Assembly (NCBI GenBank): GCA_900544375.1 | Contig: UQUZ01000015.1 | Coordinates: 1-49,975, forward strand | Source: an uncultured Oscillospiraceae bacterium | Lineage (GTDB): Bacteria > Bacillota > Clostridia > Oscillospirales > Acutalibacteraceae | Reading direction: 5' to 3' | DNA: 49,975 nt | Part shown: positions 32,742 to 40,538 of the stretch, piece by piece | Layout: every line of letters starts with the position of its first letter | Position numbering within the stretch: position 1 is the first letter of the stretch | Position numbers and translations under genes: made by a program | The notes under the pieces: generated by a model | The model's database searches: none | Seen by the model: only the letters and a program-made list of their open reading frames with translations | Told to the model about the DNA's origin: nothing

Positions 32742-33608
32742 ATGGCAGAATTTATCCTTTCCGCCTTTTCCGACGAGGCGGGCATCGATCTGGACGAACA
32801 GATCCGCGCATGCCAGGCAAACGGCATCACGCACATGGAGCTCCGCGGCCTGCCCCAGGGCAATGTCTCCTCGCTTACAACAGACGACGCGTGGGTGCTC
32901 AAGGCAAAGCTCGATGCCGAGGGCATGCAGGTTTCCGCAATCGGTTCTCCCTATGGCAAAATGAATATCGCGGATGATTTCGAGCCGCATTTTGCAGCCT
33001 TCCAGAACACGGTCGAGGTCGCAAAAATCCTCGGCTGCCACCTGATCCGCATGTTCAGCTTTTACTTTGACGAAGGCCAAAGCTATGAGGCTTATCGGGA
33101 TGAGGTGTTCTCCCGCGTGGGCAGGATGGCGGATTATGCGCTTGCGCACAACGTGCTTTGCTGCCATGAAAACGAAAAGGGCATCTACGGCGATACCGCC
33201 GAGCGTTGCCTCGACCTTTACCAACATTTTGAGGGCCGGCTCGCAGGCGTATTCGACCCGGCAAACTTCATCCAATGCGGCGTACATCCACTAGAAGCCT
33301 ATGAAATGCTTGAGCCCTATATCCTTTATATGCACGTCAAAGACGCCAAAATGGCGGATGGCAGCGTAACCCCGGCAGGCGCAGGAGACGGACAGGTTGG
33401 CGAAATCCTGCGCCGTTTTCAAAAGATGGATGGCAAACGTTTTCTCTCCCTGGAACCGCACCTGAAGGTTTTTGCAGGCCTGTCCGCATTGGAAAAGGAC
33501 GATGAAACAGCGCAAAAGATGGAGCAATATGCCTACCCCACCAACCGCGCGGCGTTCGACGCGGCGGCGCAGGCGATGCACCGGCTGCTCAGCGGACTGA
33601 ATGCCTGA
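32742..33608 (+). CDS. Sugar phosphate isomerase/epimerase-like TIM-barrel protein
   Basis: A 288-residue protein of the xylose-isomerase-like TIM-barrel (AP endonuclease 2) superfamily. HMELRGLPQGN, ISA-type SAIGSPYG, LIRMFSFYF, LCCHENEKGIYGDTAERC (metal-binding His-Glu), GVFDPANFIQCG and YILYMHVKDAK (metal-binding His), and the final FLSLEPHLK are at the positions of the metal ligands. The reaction is not known: members act on hydroxypyruvate, inosose, tagatose/allulose-type sugars or 3-keto-glycosides. ATG 32742 (MAEFILSAF) gives the usual start, with AGGAG upstream; the frame open from 32637 is without function. It stands directly before two Gfo/Idh/MocA dehydrogenases, and may act on their keto-sugar products. 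Confidence 0.85.
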   Translation: MAEFILSAFSDEAGIDLDEQIRACQANGITHMELRGLPQGNVSSLTTDDAWVLKAKLDAEGMQVSAIGSPYGKMNIADDFEPHFAAFQNTVEVAKILGCHLIRMFSFYFDEGQSYEAYRDEVFSRVGRMADYALAHNVLCCHENEKGIYGDTAERCLDLYQHFEGRLAGVFDPANFIQCGVHPLEAYEMLEPYILYMHVKDAKMADGSVTPAGAGDGQVGEILRRFQKMDGKRFLSLEPHLKVFAGLSALEKDDETAQKMEQYAYPTNRAAFDAAAQAMHRLLSGLNA

Positions 33609-33635
33609 ATGATGAATAAGGAAAGGATGATCCCT

Positions 33636-34811
33636 ATGCAGCAGGTACGCTTTGGCATTGTCGGCGTGGGCAATATGGGCTCCGCCCACCTTTCGCATAT
33701 TCTCAGCGGCAACGTGCCGGAATTGAAGGTCACCGCCGTGGCGGATATCAATCCCGCTCGCCTGAAAGCCGCAAAAGCGGCGGCCGAGAAGGCCGGGCAG
33801 CCGATCGAAGGCTTTCCCACAGCCGCGGCGCTTTTTGAAAGCGGGCTATGCGACGCAGTTATCATCGCCACGCCGCACTACGACCACCCCCCGCTCGTGA
33901 TCGAGGCGCTCGCGCACAATCTTCACGTCATCACGGAAAAGCCCGCGGGTGTTTACACCAAACAGGTGCGTGAGATGAATGAGGCCGCGGCAAAGAGCGA
34001 CAAACTCTTCGCCGTGATGTTCAACCAGCGGACAAATCACATTTACCGCAAAATGAAGGAGCTTGTTTCAAGCGGCCGTTATGGAGAAATTCGCCGCACC
34101 AACTGGATCATCACCGATTGGTTCCGCTGCCAATCCTATTATAACTCCGGCGGCTGGCGCGCCACTTGGGCCGGCGAAGGCGGCGGCGTGCTTTTAAACC
34201 AGTGCCCGCATAACCTTGACCTGTGGCAGTGGATTTGCGGCATGCCCGCCAAGGTGCGAGCCTTCTGCAAGGAGGGGCACTTCCATGAGATTGAGGTGGA
34301 GGACGACGTGACCGCCTATGTGGAGTATCCAAACGGTGCGACCGGCGTTTTCATCTCCACCACCGGCGAATTCCCCGGCACGAACCGGTTTGAGATTGTG
34401 CTCGACCGGGCGACGATCCTCTGTGAAAACGGCAAGCTCTCTGTTTTTGAGCTGGAGGATTCCCAGCAGCATTTTATCGACACCTGCCCAGAGGGCTTCG
34501 GCCGGATGGATGGAGGCTTTATCGATATTGAAACAGATGGTGAAAATCCGCAGCACGATGGCGTGCTGCGTGCCTTCGCGGCGGCTATCCTGCGCGGCGA
34601 GCCGCTCATTGCGCGCGGCGAGGAGGGAATCAACGGCCTGACGCTCTCCAATGCGATGTTCCTCTCCTCTTGGCTAAATGAAACGGTTACGCTCCCGCTG
34701 GACGAAGAGCTGTTCTATGCGGAGCTGAAAAAGCGGATTGATTCTTCTAAAGCCAAAAAAGAGAGTCAGGATACCGTTGTATTCAATGTAGAGGGGACGT
34801 TCGGTTCCTAA
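33636..34811 (+). CDS. Gfo/Idh/MocA-family sugar dehydrogenase, first copy
   Basis: A 391-residue NAD(P)-dependent dehydrogenase. The Rossmann motif GIVGVGNMGSAH is at residues about 6-17, and the family motif EKPAG (with the catalytic-region lysine) is near residue 105. The second-domain sequence GGWRATWAGEGGGVLLNQ followed by CPHNLDLWQWI contains the usual GG..L.D.G.H.iD-type catalytic His region. Start ATG 33636 has AAAGGATG upstream. Substrate is not known. With the TIM-barrel protein before it and a second dehydrogenase after it, it resembles 3-keto-sugar or inositol-type gene sets. It has about 30% similar layout to the next gene, but they are not near-identical copies. Confidence 0.88.
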   Translation: MQQVRFGIVGVGNMGSAHLSHILSGNVPELKVTAVADINPARLKAAKAAAEKAGQPIEGFPTAAALFESGLCDAVIIATPHYDHPPLVIEALAHNLHVITEKPAGVYTKQVREMNEAAAKSDKLFAVMFNQRTNHIYRKMKELVSSGRYGEIRRTNWIITDWFRCQSYYNSGGWRATWAGEGGGVLLNQCPHNLDLWQWICGMPAKVRAFCKEGHFHEIEVEDDVTAYVEYPNGATGVFISTTGEFPGTNRFEIVLDRATILCENGKLSVFELEDSQQHFIDTCPEGFGRMDGGFIDIETDGENPQHDGVLRAFAAAILRGEPLIARGEEGINGLTLSNAMFLSSWLNETVTLPLDEELFYAELKKRIDSSKAKKESQDTVVFNVEGTFGS

Positions 34812-34842
34812 AATCCTTGCATGGAAAGAATGGTTGTCGTTT

Positions 34843-35880
34843 ATGCTACGAACTGCTATCATCGGCTGCGGCGGGATTGCGCAGGTGCACGCCCTGGCGC
34901 TCAGTGAGCGCTCGGACGCCCATCTGGTTGCCGCTGCGGACTGCCGATTGAAACGGGCGGAGGATTTCTGCGCCCGCTTTGGAGGCGCCCCTTACCAAAG
35001 CTTTCACGAGCTGCTCCAGCGGGAACGGCCGGACGTCATCCATCTCTGCACGCCGCATTCCCTACACGTGCCCATGGCAGAAGAAGCGCTGGGCTGGGGC
35101 GTCCATGTCCTCTCGGAAAAACCGGCCGCGATCTCTCCCAATCAGCTCAAAAAGCTGCGCGAGGCGGAGAAACGCTCTGTCGCGCAATACGGCGTGTGCT
35201 TTCAAAACCGATATAACCCCTGTGTACAAGCGGCAAAGGAGCGCATGGAATCCGGCACGACCGGCAAACTTCTGGCGGCGCGCGCCTTTGTCACCTGGAA
35301 CCGGCAGCCGCCCTATTATACGGAGAGCGGATGGCGGGGCACGCTCCGGCAGGAAGGCGGCGGCGTGCTGACCAACCAGGCGATTCACACGCTTGACCTG
35401 ATGCGTTATTTCGGCGGCGAAATCGCCGCTATCAGCGGCCAGATTACCAATCAACATCTGCGTGGCGTGATCGAAGTAGAGGATACCGCCTGCGTCCTGC
35501 TGCAATATGAAAGTGGAGCTACCGGCATATTTTACGCAACGACCGCCTACCGCCAAAATGCGCCCGTGCTGTTGGAGCTTGTCTGTGAGCAGGAAACGCT
35601 CCGCCTCGAAGGGTCGAATCTTTATCGGCTTGAGGGGAATCGCTTTACGCTGCTGTGCGGCGAAGAGGAGCGTATGCCCGGCAAACCCTACTGGGGCTCC
35701 GGCCACGCGCGGCTGATCGACGCGTTTTATCGCTCCCTCCTGCCGGGCGGCGAAGCCTTTCCCATCGGCGCACAGGAGGGCGGTCGGGCAAGCGAACTGC
35801 TTTTCTCCCTATATATGCAGAATGGGATCGATTACGAAGCCATCCAACTGAATGAAACCATTGATATCCAAGCAAACTAA
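34843..35880 (+). CDS. Gfo/Idh/MocA-family sugar dehydrogenase, second copy
   Basis: A 345-residue NAD(P)-dependent dehydrogenase with Rossmann motif AIIGCGGIAQVHA at the start, the EKPAA motif near residue 93 and the catalytic region GTLRQEGGGVLTNQAIHTLD, with the conserved His/Asp. It follows the first dehydrogenase by 31 nt. The two are shaped alike but differ in length and C terminus, so they probably act on related sugars or in sequence (oxidation then reduction at another carbon). ATG 34843 (MLRTAII) is chosen over the TTG at 34834 because GGAAAG is at a better distance. Confidence 0.86.
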   Translation: MLRTAIIGCGGIAQVHALALSERSDAHLVAAADCRLKRAEDFCARFGGAPYQSFHELLQRERPDVIHLCTPHSLHVPMAEEALGWGVHVLSEKPAAISPNQLKKLREAEKRSVAQYGVCFQNRYNPCVQAAKERMESGTTGKLLAARAFVTWNRQPPYYTESGWRGTLRQEGGGVLTNQAIHTLDLMRYFGGEIAAISGQITNQHLRGVIEVEDTACVLLQYESGATGIFYATTAYRQNAPVLLELVCEQETLRLEGSNLYRLEGNRFTLLCGEEERMPGKPYWGSGHARLIDAFYRSLLPGGEAFPIGAQEGGRASELLFSLYMQNGIDYEAIQLNETIDIQAN

Positions 35881-35932
35881 AACAGATGAATTTTGCATAC
35901 CCACTCTTGTACAGAAAGGAATGACGATTCTG

Positions 35933-36994
35933 ATGCAAATGACTATGCGCTGGTTCGGCGCTGAAAAAGATACCGTCACCCTAGAGCAGATTCGTCAGGT
36001 GCCGGGCGTGACGGGCGTAGTGCCCGCCCTGCATGATCTGCCCGCAGGCGAGGCGTGGCCGCTCGACCGCATTCTGAAAATGAAGGCGGAAATTGAGGCC
36101 GCAGGGCTCACGATGGAATGCATTGAGAGCGTAAACGTCCATGAGGATATCAAATTGGGCGCGCCCTCCGCTGAGCGATATATTGAGAATTATAAAACCT
36201 CTATCCGCAACCTTGCAAGGGCCGGGGTGAAGGTAATCTGCTATAACTTCATGCCCATCTTTGATTGGACGCGCACTAATCTCGCTATGCGGATGGGGGA
36301 TGGCGCCACCTGCCTCTCCTACGATGGGGCGCAGATTGAAGGAAAAAGCCCGGAGGATATGTTCCGCGAGATCGATGAAAACTCCAACGGTTACGCCATG
36401 CCCGGCTGGGAAACGGAGCGTATGGGCGAGATCAAGGACCTATTCCAAAAATACAAGGGCGTGACGGATGAGGACCTGTGGCGCAATCTCCAGCACTTTT
36501 TGGAGGAAATTATTCCTGTCTGCGAGGCATGCGACGTAAAAATGGCCATCCACCCGGACGATCCGCCGTGGGGCATTTTCGGCCTGCCGCGTATCATCAC
36601 GGACCTCAATGCGCTGCGCCGCTTTTTAAAGCTCGTCGACAGCCCGTATAACGGCCTAACCCTCTGCACCGGCTCGCTCGGTGCGAGTAAGAATAACGAT
36701 CTGCCCGCCATGATCCGCGCAGTGGGCGACCGCATCTATTTTGCGCACCTTCGCAATGTGAAGGTGGAAGGCAACCGCTTTCATGAAACCTCCCACCTCT
36801 CCGCGGATGGATCGCTCGATCTGTACGAGATTGTCAAGGCGCTTCAGGATGTAGGCTTTGACGGTTATATCCGCCCTGATCACGGGCGCATGCTCTGGGG
36901 CGAAGTAGCACGGCCTGGTTACGGGCTCTATGACCGCGCGCTGGGCGCGGCGTATCTGAACGGCCTTTGGGAGGCCGTAGCCAAAAGCAGATAA
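35933..36994 (+). CDS. uxuA: D-mannonate dehydratase
   Basis: A 353-residue UxuA that dehydrates D-mannonate to 2-keto-3-deoxygluconate (KDG), with Mn2+/Fe2+, in the cytoplasm. The sequence closely follows Bacillus-type UxuA: MRWFGAEKDTVTLEQIRQVP at the start, ESVNVHEDIKLG, CYNFMPIFDWTRT, MAIHPDDPPW and LTLCTGSLG; the metal-binding His, Cys, His and Asp positions are all present. ATG 35933 gives the usual start (an AAAGGA is 12 nt before); ATG 35921 is too close to it. It forms, with uxuB-like, kdgK and kdgA after it, a complete mannonate to KDG to pyruvate route. Confidence 0.95.
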   Translation: MQMTMRWFGAEKDTVTLEQIRQVPGVTGVVPALHDLPAGEAWPLDRILKMKAEIEAAGLTMECIESVNVHEDIKLGAPSAERYIENYKTSIRNLARAGVKVICYNFMPIFDWTRTNLAMRMGDGATCLSYDGAQIEGKSPEDMFREIDENSNGYAMPGWETERMGEIKDLFQKYKGVTDEDLWRNLQHFLEEIIPVCEACDVKMAIHPDDPPWGIFGLPRIITDLNALRRFLKLVDSPYNGLTLCTGSLGASKNNDLPAMIRAVGDRIYFAHLRNVKVEGNRFHETSHLSADGSLDLYEIVKALQDVGFDGYIRPDHGRMLWGEVARPGYGLYDRALGAAYLNGLWEAVAKSR

Positions 36995-37070
36995 TCAATC
37001 AGCAGTAAAGGTATCTTCGTGTCAAATTTTCGCACTTCTCTCAAACGGCTATCAGAAAGGAATGATGATT

Positions 37071-37922
37071 ATGCTACAGCATGAAAATTTGAAGGGCCGC
37101 GTGGCCGTCGTCACCGGTGGCGGCGGGGTGCTGTGCAGCTCCTTTGCGAAGGATCTCGCGGCCTCCGGCGTGAAGGTAGCGGTGCTCGATATCCGCAAGG
37201 AGGCGGCGCAGGCCGTTGCAGATGAAATCAATGCATCCGGTGGCGCGGCCATCGGCATCGCGTGCGACGTGCTCAGCGCGGAGAGCCTGGAGGCGGCCCG
37301 CCAAACGGTGCATGCGGCATTCGGCCCCTGCGACATCCTTTTAAACGGTGCGGGCGGCAACTCCCCGCTCGGCACAACAACGAAGGAGACGCTCGAGCCG
37401 GAGGATTTGCGGCAAAAGGCGGAGGGCGTGAAAACCTTTTTCGATCTGGACCCCAAGGGCATTGAATTCGTTTTCAACCTTAACTTCCTCGGCACGCTGC
37501 TCACCACGCAGGCCTTTGCAAAAGATATGATCGGCAGGGAAAACGCGTGCATCCTAAACGTTTCCTCCATGAACGCTTACCGGCCCCTGACCAAAATCCC
37601 GGCCTATTCCGCGGCAAAGGCGGCGGTATCGAACTTTACGCAGTTCATGGCCGTGCATTTTGCGGATGTGGGCATCCGCGTCAACGCGATCGCGCCCGGC
37701 TTTTTCTCCACCAACCAAAATAAAACTCTGCTTTACAATGAGGATGGCTCTCTCACCCCGCGCAGCGAGAAAATCCTCTCCCACACGCCGCTCAGGCGCT
37801 TCGGCGTGCCGCAGGATCTGACAGGCACGCTTTTATACCTCTGCGACGAGGCATACGCGGGCTTTGTTACCGGCATCATTGTGCCGGTGGACGGCGGTTT
37901 TTCAGCCTATTCCGGCGTGTAA
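37071..37922 (+). CDS. uxuB: SDR-type D-mannonate oxidoreductase (fructuronate reductase)
   Basis: A 283-residue short-chain dehydrogenase. VVTGGGGVLCSSFAKDLAA is the nucleotide-binding start (a GGGGVL form), NGAGGNSP is the NAG-type motif, SSMNAYRPLTKIPAYSAAKA has the catalytic Ser, Tyr and Lys. It resembles the Bacillus YjmF/UxuB type that reduces D-fructuronate to D-mannonate, an SDR unrelated to E. coli UxuB. Directly after uxuA (77-nt gap), which supports this role. Cofactor NADH or NADPH cannot be told. AAAGGA precedes ATG 37071. A general SDR acting on another sugar acid is the alternative. Confidence 0.85.
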   Translation: MLQHENLKGRVAVVTGGGGVLCSSFAKDLAASGVKVAVLDIRKEAAQAVADEINASGGAAIGIACDVLSAESLEAARQTVHAAFGPCDILLNGAGGNSPLGTTTKETLEPEDLRQKAEGVKTFFDLDPKGIEFVFNLNFLGTLLTTQAFAKDMIGRENACILNVSSMNAYRPLTKIPAYSAAKAAVSNFTQFMAVHFADVGIRVNAIAPGFFSTNQNKTLLYNEDGSLTPRSEKILSHTPLRRFGVPQDLTGTLLYLCDEAYAGFVTGIIVPVDGGFSAYSGV

Positions 37923-38048
37923 AAATTGATTGCAGCGGAATACGTCGGCCGTCTGTATTTAGGATAGCTCTTGTTTGATCAATCATGGGCAAACTTGCTC
38001 TTTTTTGCAGCATCCATCAAATATCTTATCTGCAAAGGAAGAATGACA

Positions 38049-39146
38049 ATGGATTTGAACCTTCGCGCCAAGCAGGACTGCCTGTTTGACGAAATTTCGC
38101 TCGGCGAGGTGATGCTCCGTCTCGACCCTGGCGACGGGCGCATCAAAACCGCGCGCACCTTCCGCGCTTGGGAGGGCGGCGGAGAATACAACGTCGCGCG
38201 CGGCCTGCGGCGCTGCTTCGGCCTGCACACGGCGGTGGTCACGGCGCTGGCCGATAACGAGGTCGGCCGCCTGATCGAAGATTTTATTTTACAGGGCGGC
38301 GTGGATACATCCCTTATTGAATGGAAGCCCTACGACGGCATCGGCCGCAGCGTGCGAAACGGCCTGAATTTCACGGAGCGCGGCTTTGGCCTGCGCGGCG
38401 CGGTGGGCGTGTCGGACCGTGGGCATACCGCTGCCTCGCAGTTAAAACCCGGCGATATCGACTGGGATTTCATCTTCGGCCGCCTCGGCGCGCGCTGGCT
38501 GCACACGGGCGGCATTTTCGCCGCGCTTTCTGAAACAACGGCGCAGGCGGTGCTGGAGGCCGTGAAGGCCGCGAAAAAATGGGGCACGGTCGTCTCCTAT
38601 GATCTCAACTACCGTCCCTCCCTCTGGAAGGAGATCGGCGGGCAGGCAAAGGCGCAGGAGGTCAACCGGGAGCTTGCAAAATATGTCGACGTGATGATCG
38701 GCAACGAGGAGGATTTTACCGCCTGCCTCGGCTTTGAGGTGCCCGGCAATGATGCAACTCTCAAAACCCTCAGCATCGAAGGCTACGGCAGGATGATCGA
38801 AGAGGCTGTGAAAGTCTACCCTAACTTCCAGGTGGTCGCCACGACCCTGCGCGCGGTGAAAACCGCCACGGTCAATGATTGGAGCGCGATTTGCTGGGCG
38901 AACGGCCAGCTTTACCATGGTCTCAGCCTGCCCGCGCTCGAAATTTATGACCGCGTCGGCGGCGGCGACAGCTTCGCTTCCGGCCTCATCTACGGCCTAA
39001 TGACCACGGGCGACGCGCAGCAAGCGGTCAATTTCGGCGTTGCGCACGGCGCGCTCGCCATGACCACACCGGGCGACACCTCCATGGCGAGCCTGAAAGA
39101 AGTGGAAAACGTGATGAAGGGCGCGGGCGCGCGTGTGCAGAGATAA
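38049..39146 (+). CDS. kdgK: 2-dehydro-3-deoxygluconokinase (PfkB family)
   Basis: A 365-residue PfkB-type sugar kinase, somewhat longer than most. LGEVMLRLDPGDGRI at the start, the FRAWEGGGEYNVARGL sugar-binding motif and the C-terminal YDRVGGGDSFASGLIYGL with the catalytic aspartate are clear. It phosphorylates KDG to KDPG with ATP. The insertion around residues 225-270 (NREL.KYVDVMIGNEEDF and on) is of the kind found in Clostridia KdgK. It lies between uxuB and kdgA, which makes the substrate KDG very likely. ATG 38049 is chosen; the 26 codons upstream are without a ribosome binding site. Confidence 0.9.
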   Translation: MDLNLRAKQDCLFDEISLGEVMLRLDPGDGRIKTARTFRAWEGGGEYNVARGLRRCFGLHTAVVTALADNEVGRLIEDFILQGGVDTSLIEWKPYDGIGRSVRNGLNFTERGFGLRGAVGVSDRGHTAASQLKPGDIDWDFIFGRLGARWLHTGGIFAALSETTAQAVLEAVKAAKKWGTVVSYDLNYRPSLWKEIGGQAKAQEVNRELAKYVDVMIGNEEDFTACLGFEVPGNDATLKTLSIEGYGRMIEEAVKVYPNFQVVATTLRAVKTATVNDWSAICWANGQLYHGLSLPALEIYDRVGGGDSFASGLIYGLMTTGDAQQAVNFGVAHGALAMTTPGDTSMASLKEVENVMKGAGARVQR

Positions 39147-39188
39147 TCCCCTGCACCCATCTCAAATTGAATCAAAGGACTGATTGAT

Positions 39189-39839
39189 ATGGATAAAGAA
39201 ACCGTTTTAACCCGCATCCAGGAGGCGGGCATTGTCGCCGTCGTCCGAGCGGAGACGAGCGAACAGGCTGTCCGCATTGCGGACGCATGCATGGAGGGCG
39301 GCGTGGCGGCAATCGAGCTTACCTTCACCGTCCCGCAGGCCGACAAAGTGATTGCCGACCTTGCCAAACGCTATGCGGACGGCGGCATCATCCTGGGCGC
39401 GGGCACTGTGATGGACGCTGCTACAGCGCGCATCGCCATTTTAAACGGCGCGCAATACGTCGTCTCCCCTTATTTTGATCCGGAAACGGTAAAGCTCTGC
39501 AACCATTACCGCGTGCCCATCATGCCCGGCGTGATGACGGTGCGCGAAGCGGTCATGGCGATGGAGGCAGGGGCGGATATCCTCAAGGTGTTCCCCGGCG
39601 ACGTGTTCGGCCCGAAGATCATTAAGGCAATCCGCGGCCCGATTCCCTATGCGAAGATGATGCCCACCGGCGGCGTGGATGTGGATAATGTGGCCGACTG
39701 GATCAAGGCGGGGGCGGTCGCCGTCGGCGCGGGCAGTTCCCTGACCGCCGGTGCAAAAACAGGCGATTACCAAAGAATTACAGAAACCGGCCGCCGGTTT
39801 GTCGAAAACATCCGCCAAGCCCGTGCTCAACTGCGGTAA
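39189..39839 (+). CDS. kdgA: KDPG aldolase (2-dehydro-3-deoxy-phosphogluconate aldolase)
   Basis: A 216-residue class I aldolase that splits KDPG into pyruvate and glyceraldehyde-3-phosphate. The Schiff-base lysine is Lys133 in ADILKVFPGD, and the base Glu43 is in AIELTF. ILGAGTVMDAATA, the AQYVVSPYF segment, MPGVMTVREA and MPTGGVDVDN are all in place. Length and motifs are typical. It is the last gene of the block (42-nt gap from kdgK). A bifunctional KHG/KDPG activity is usual for the family. Confidence 0.95.
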   Translation: MDKETVLTRIQEAGIVAVVRAETSEQAVRIADACMEGGVAAIELTFTVPQADKVIADLAKRYADGGIILGAGTVMDAATARIAILNGAQYVVSPYFDPETVKLCNHYRVPIMPGVMTVREAVMAMEAGADILKVFPGDVFGPKIIKAIRGPIPYAKMMPTGGVDVDNVADWIKAGAVAVGAGSSLTAGAKTGDYQRITETGRRFVENIRQARAQLR

Positions 39840-39904
39840 ACCGGCTGATCCGCCGCCTGCCTTCATTCCAAGGTAGGAACCTCTCTGCTGAAATACACGG
39901 GTTT

Positions 39905-39937
39905 GGCCCCACTAGCCGCTTTTGCCACGGCGGGGTC
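39905..39937 (+). terminator. Possible terminator after kdgA
   Basis: GGCCCC (39905-39910) with GGGGTC (39932-39937), and inside it GCCG (39914-39917) with CGGC (39928-39931). The stem is GC-rich but has no T-run, so its function as terminator is uncertain. Confidence 0.3.
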
Positions 39938-40035
39938 TATTCCGATTCTGATGCTGAGAGCGCCTTCCACCCCCCTTCATCCGTCCCTTCCCATAAAAAT
40001 TCATTCTATATTTTTTAAGCTAATTTTTATTGGGC

Positions 40036-40064
40036 TTTCAAAGATTATCTTCCCTATATATACT
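40036..40064 (+). promoter_or_regulatory. Promoter for the small HTH gene
   Basis: TTTCAA (40036-40041) and TATACT (40059-40064), 17-bp spacer, 21 nt before the ATG at 40085. Confidence 0.45.
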
Positions 40065-40084
40065 ATATAAAGGGAGGTATGGGA

Positions 40085-40309
40085 ATGGCGATTGTATACA
40101 CAAAGCTTTTCTGTCTTTTAGAGGAACGAGGGATCAGCCTCTATCGTCTGAAAAAGATGACTGGACTGGCTGATGGAACGATCACAAGCATGCGAAATAA
40201 TACCTCCGTTACAACAGATACGCTCAGTAAAATTTGTCGGGCGCTTTGCTGCCAGCCGGGAGATATCACAGAATATATAGAGGATTCCGACGATCTGCAT
40301 GAGATATGA
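40085..40309 (+). CDS. Small Xre-family helix-turn-helix regulator (YozG-like)
   Basis: A 74-residue single HTH domain of the Cro/CI type. LFCLLEERGISLYRLKKMTG is helix 1-2, LADGTITSMRNNTSVTTDTL contains the recognition helix and the usual 'V..DTL', and ICRALCCQPGDI is the family end. It resembles YozG/HTH_26 proteins. I start at ATG 40085 (MAIVYTK) with GGAGG 8 nt upstream; ATG 40079 is too close. It is alone, with two hairpins after it. Target unknown. Confidence 0.85.
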   Translation: MAIVYTKLFCLLEERGISLYRLKKMTGLADGTITSMRNNTSVTTDTLSKICRALCCQPGDITEYIEDSDDLHEI

Positions 40310-40348
40310 AAGCGCTTTTATCATTTCAACCGGTGTGGAATAGGCAAA

Positions 40349-40387
40349 GGGGCCTGTTGCAAAATTTTGTATTTTGCAACAGGCCCC
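40349..40387. repeat. Long perfect inverted repeat
   Basis: A 17-bp perfect stem (40349-40365 with 40371-40387) and 5-nt loop TTTGT, 40 nt after the HTH gene. No T-run on the plus strand. It may be a transcript end or processed RNA structure. The inner TGCAAAAT/ATTTTGCA matches that of the hairpin at 365-407. Confidence 0.55.
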
Positions 40388-40400
40388 GGAAAAACCACTT

Positions 40401-40423
40401 GAGGGCCGTACAATATGGCCCTC
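40401..40423 (+). terminator. Terminator after the small HTH gene
   Basis: GAGGGCC (40401-40407) with GGCCCTC (40417-40423), 9-nt loop, followed by ATTTTGCGTTTT. It directly follows the larger inverted repeat. Confidence 0.65.
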
Positions 40424-40538
40424 ATTTTGCGTTTTAAGATGCAAAACCGTGCTTTTTCTCAGCTTAGTGAGGCATTTATTTTTATTCAATATGCAACGCG
40501 CTCCTTTTTGAATCGGCGGACAGGCGGCGGAGCACAAA

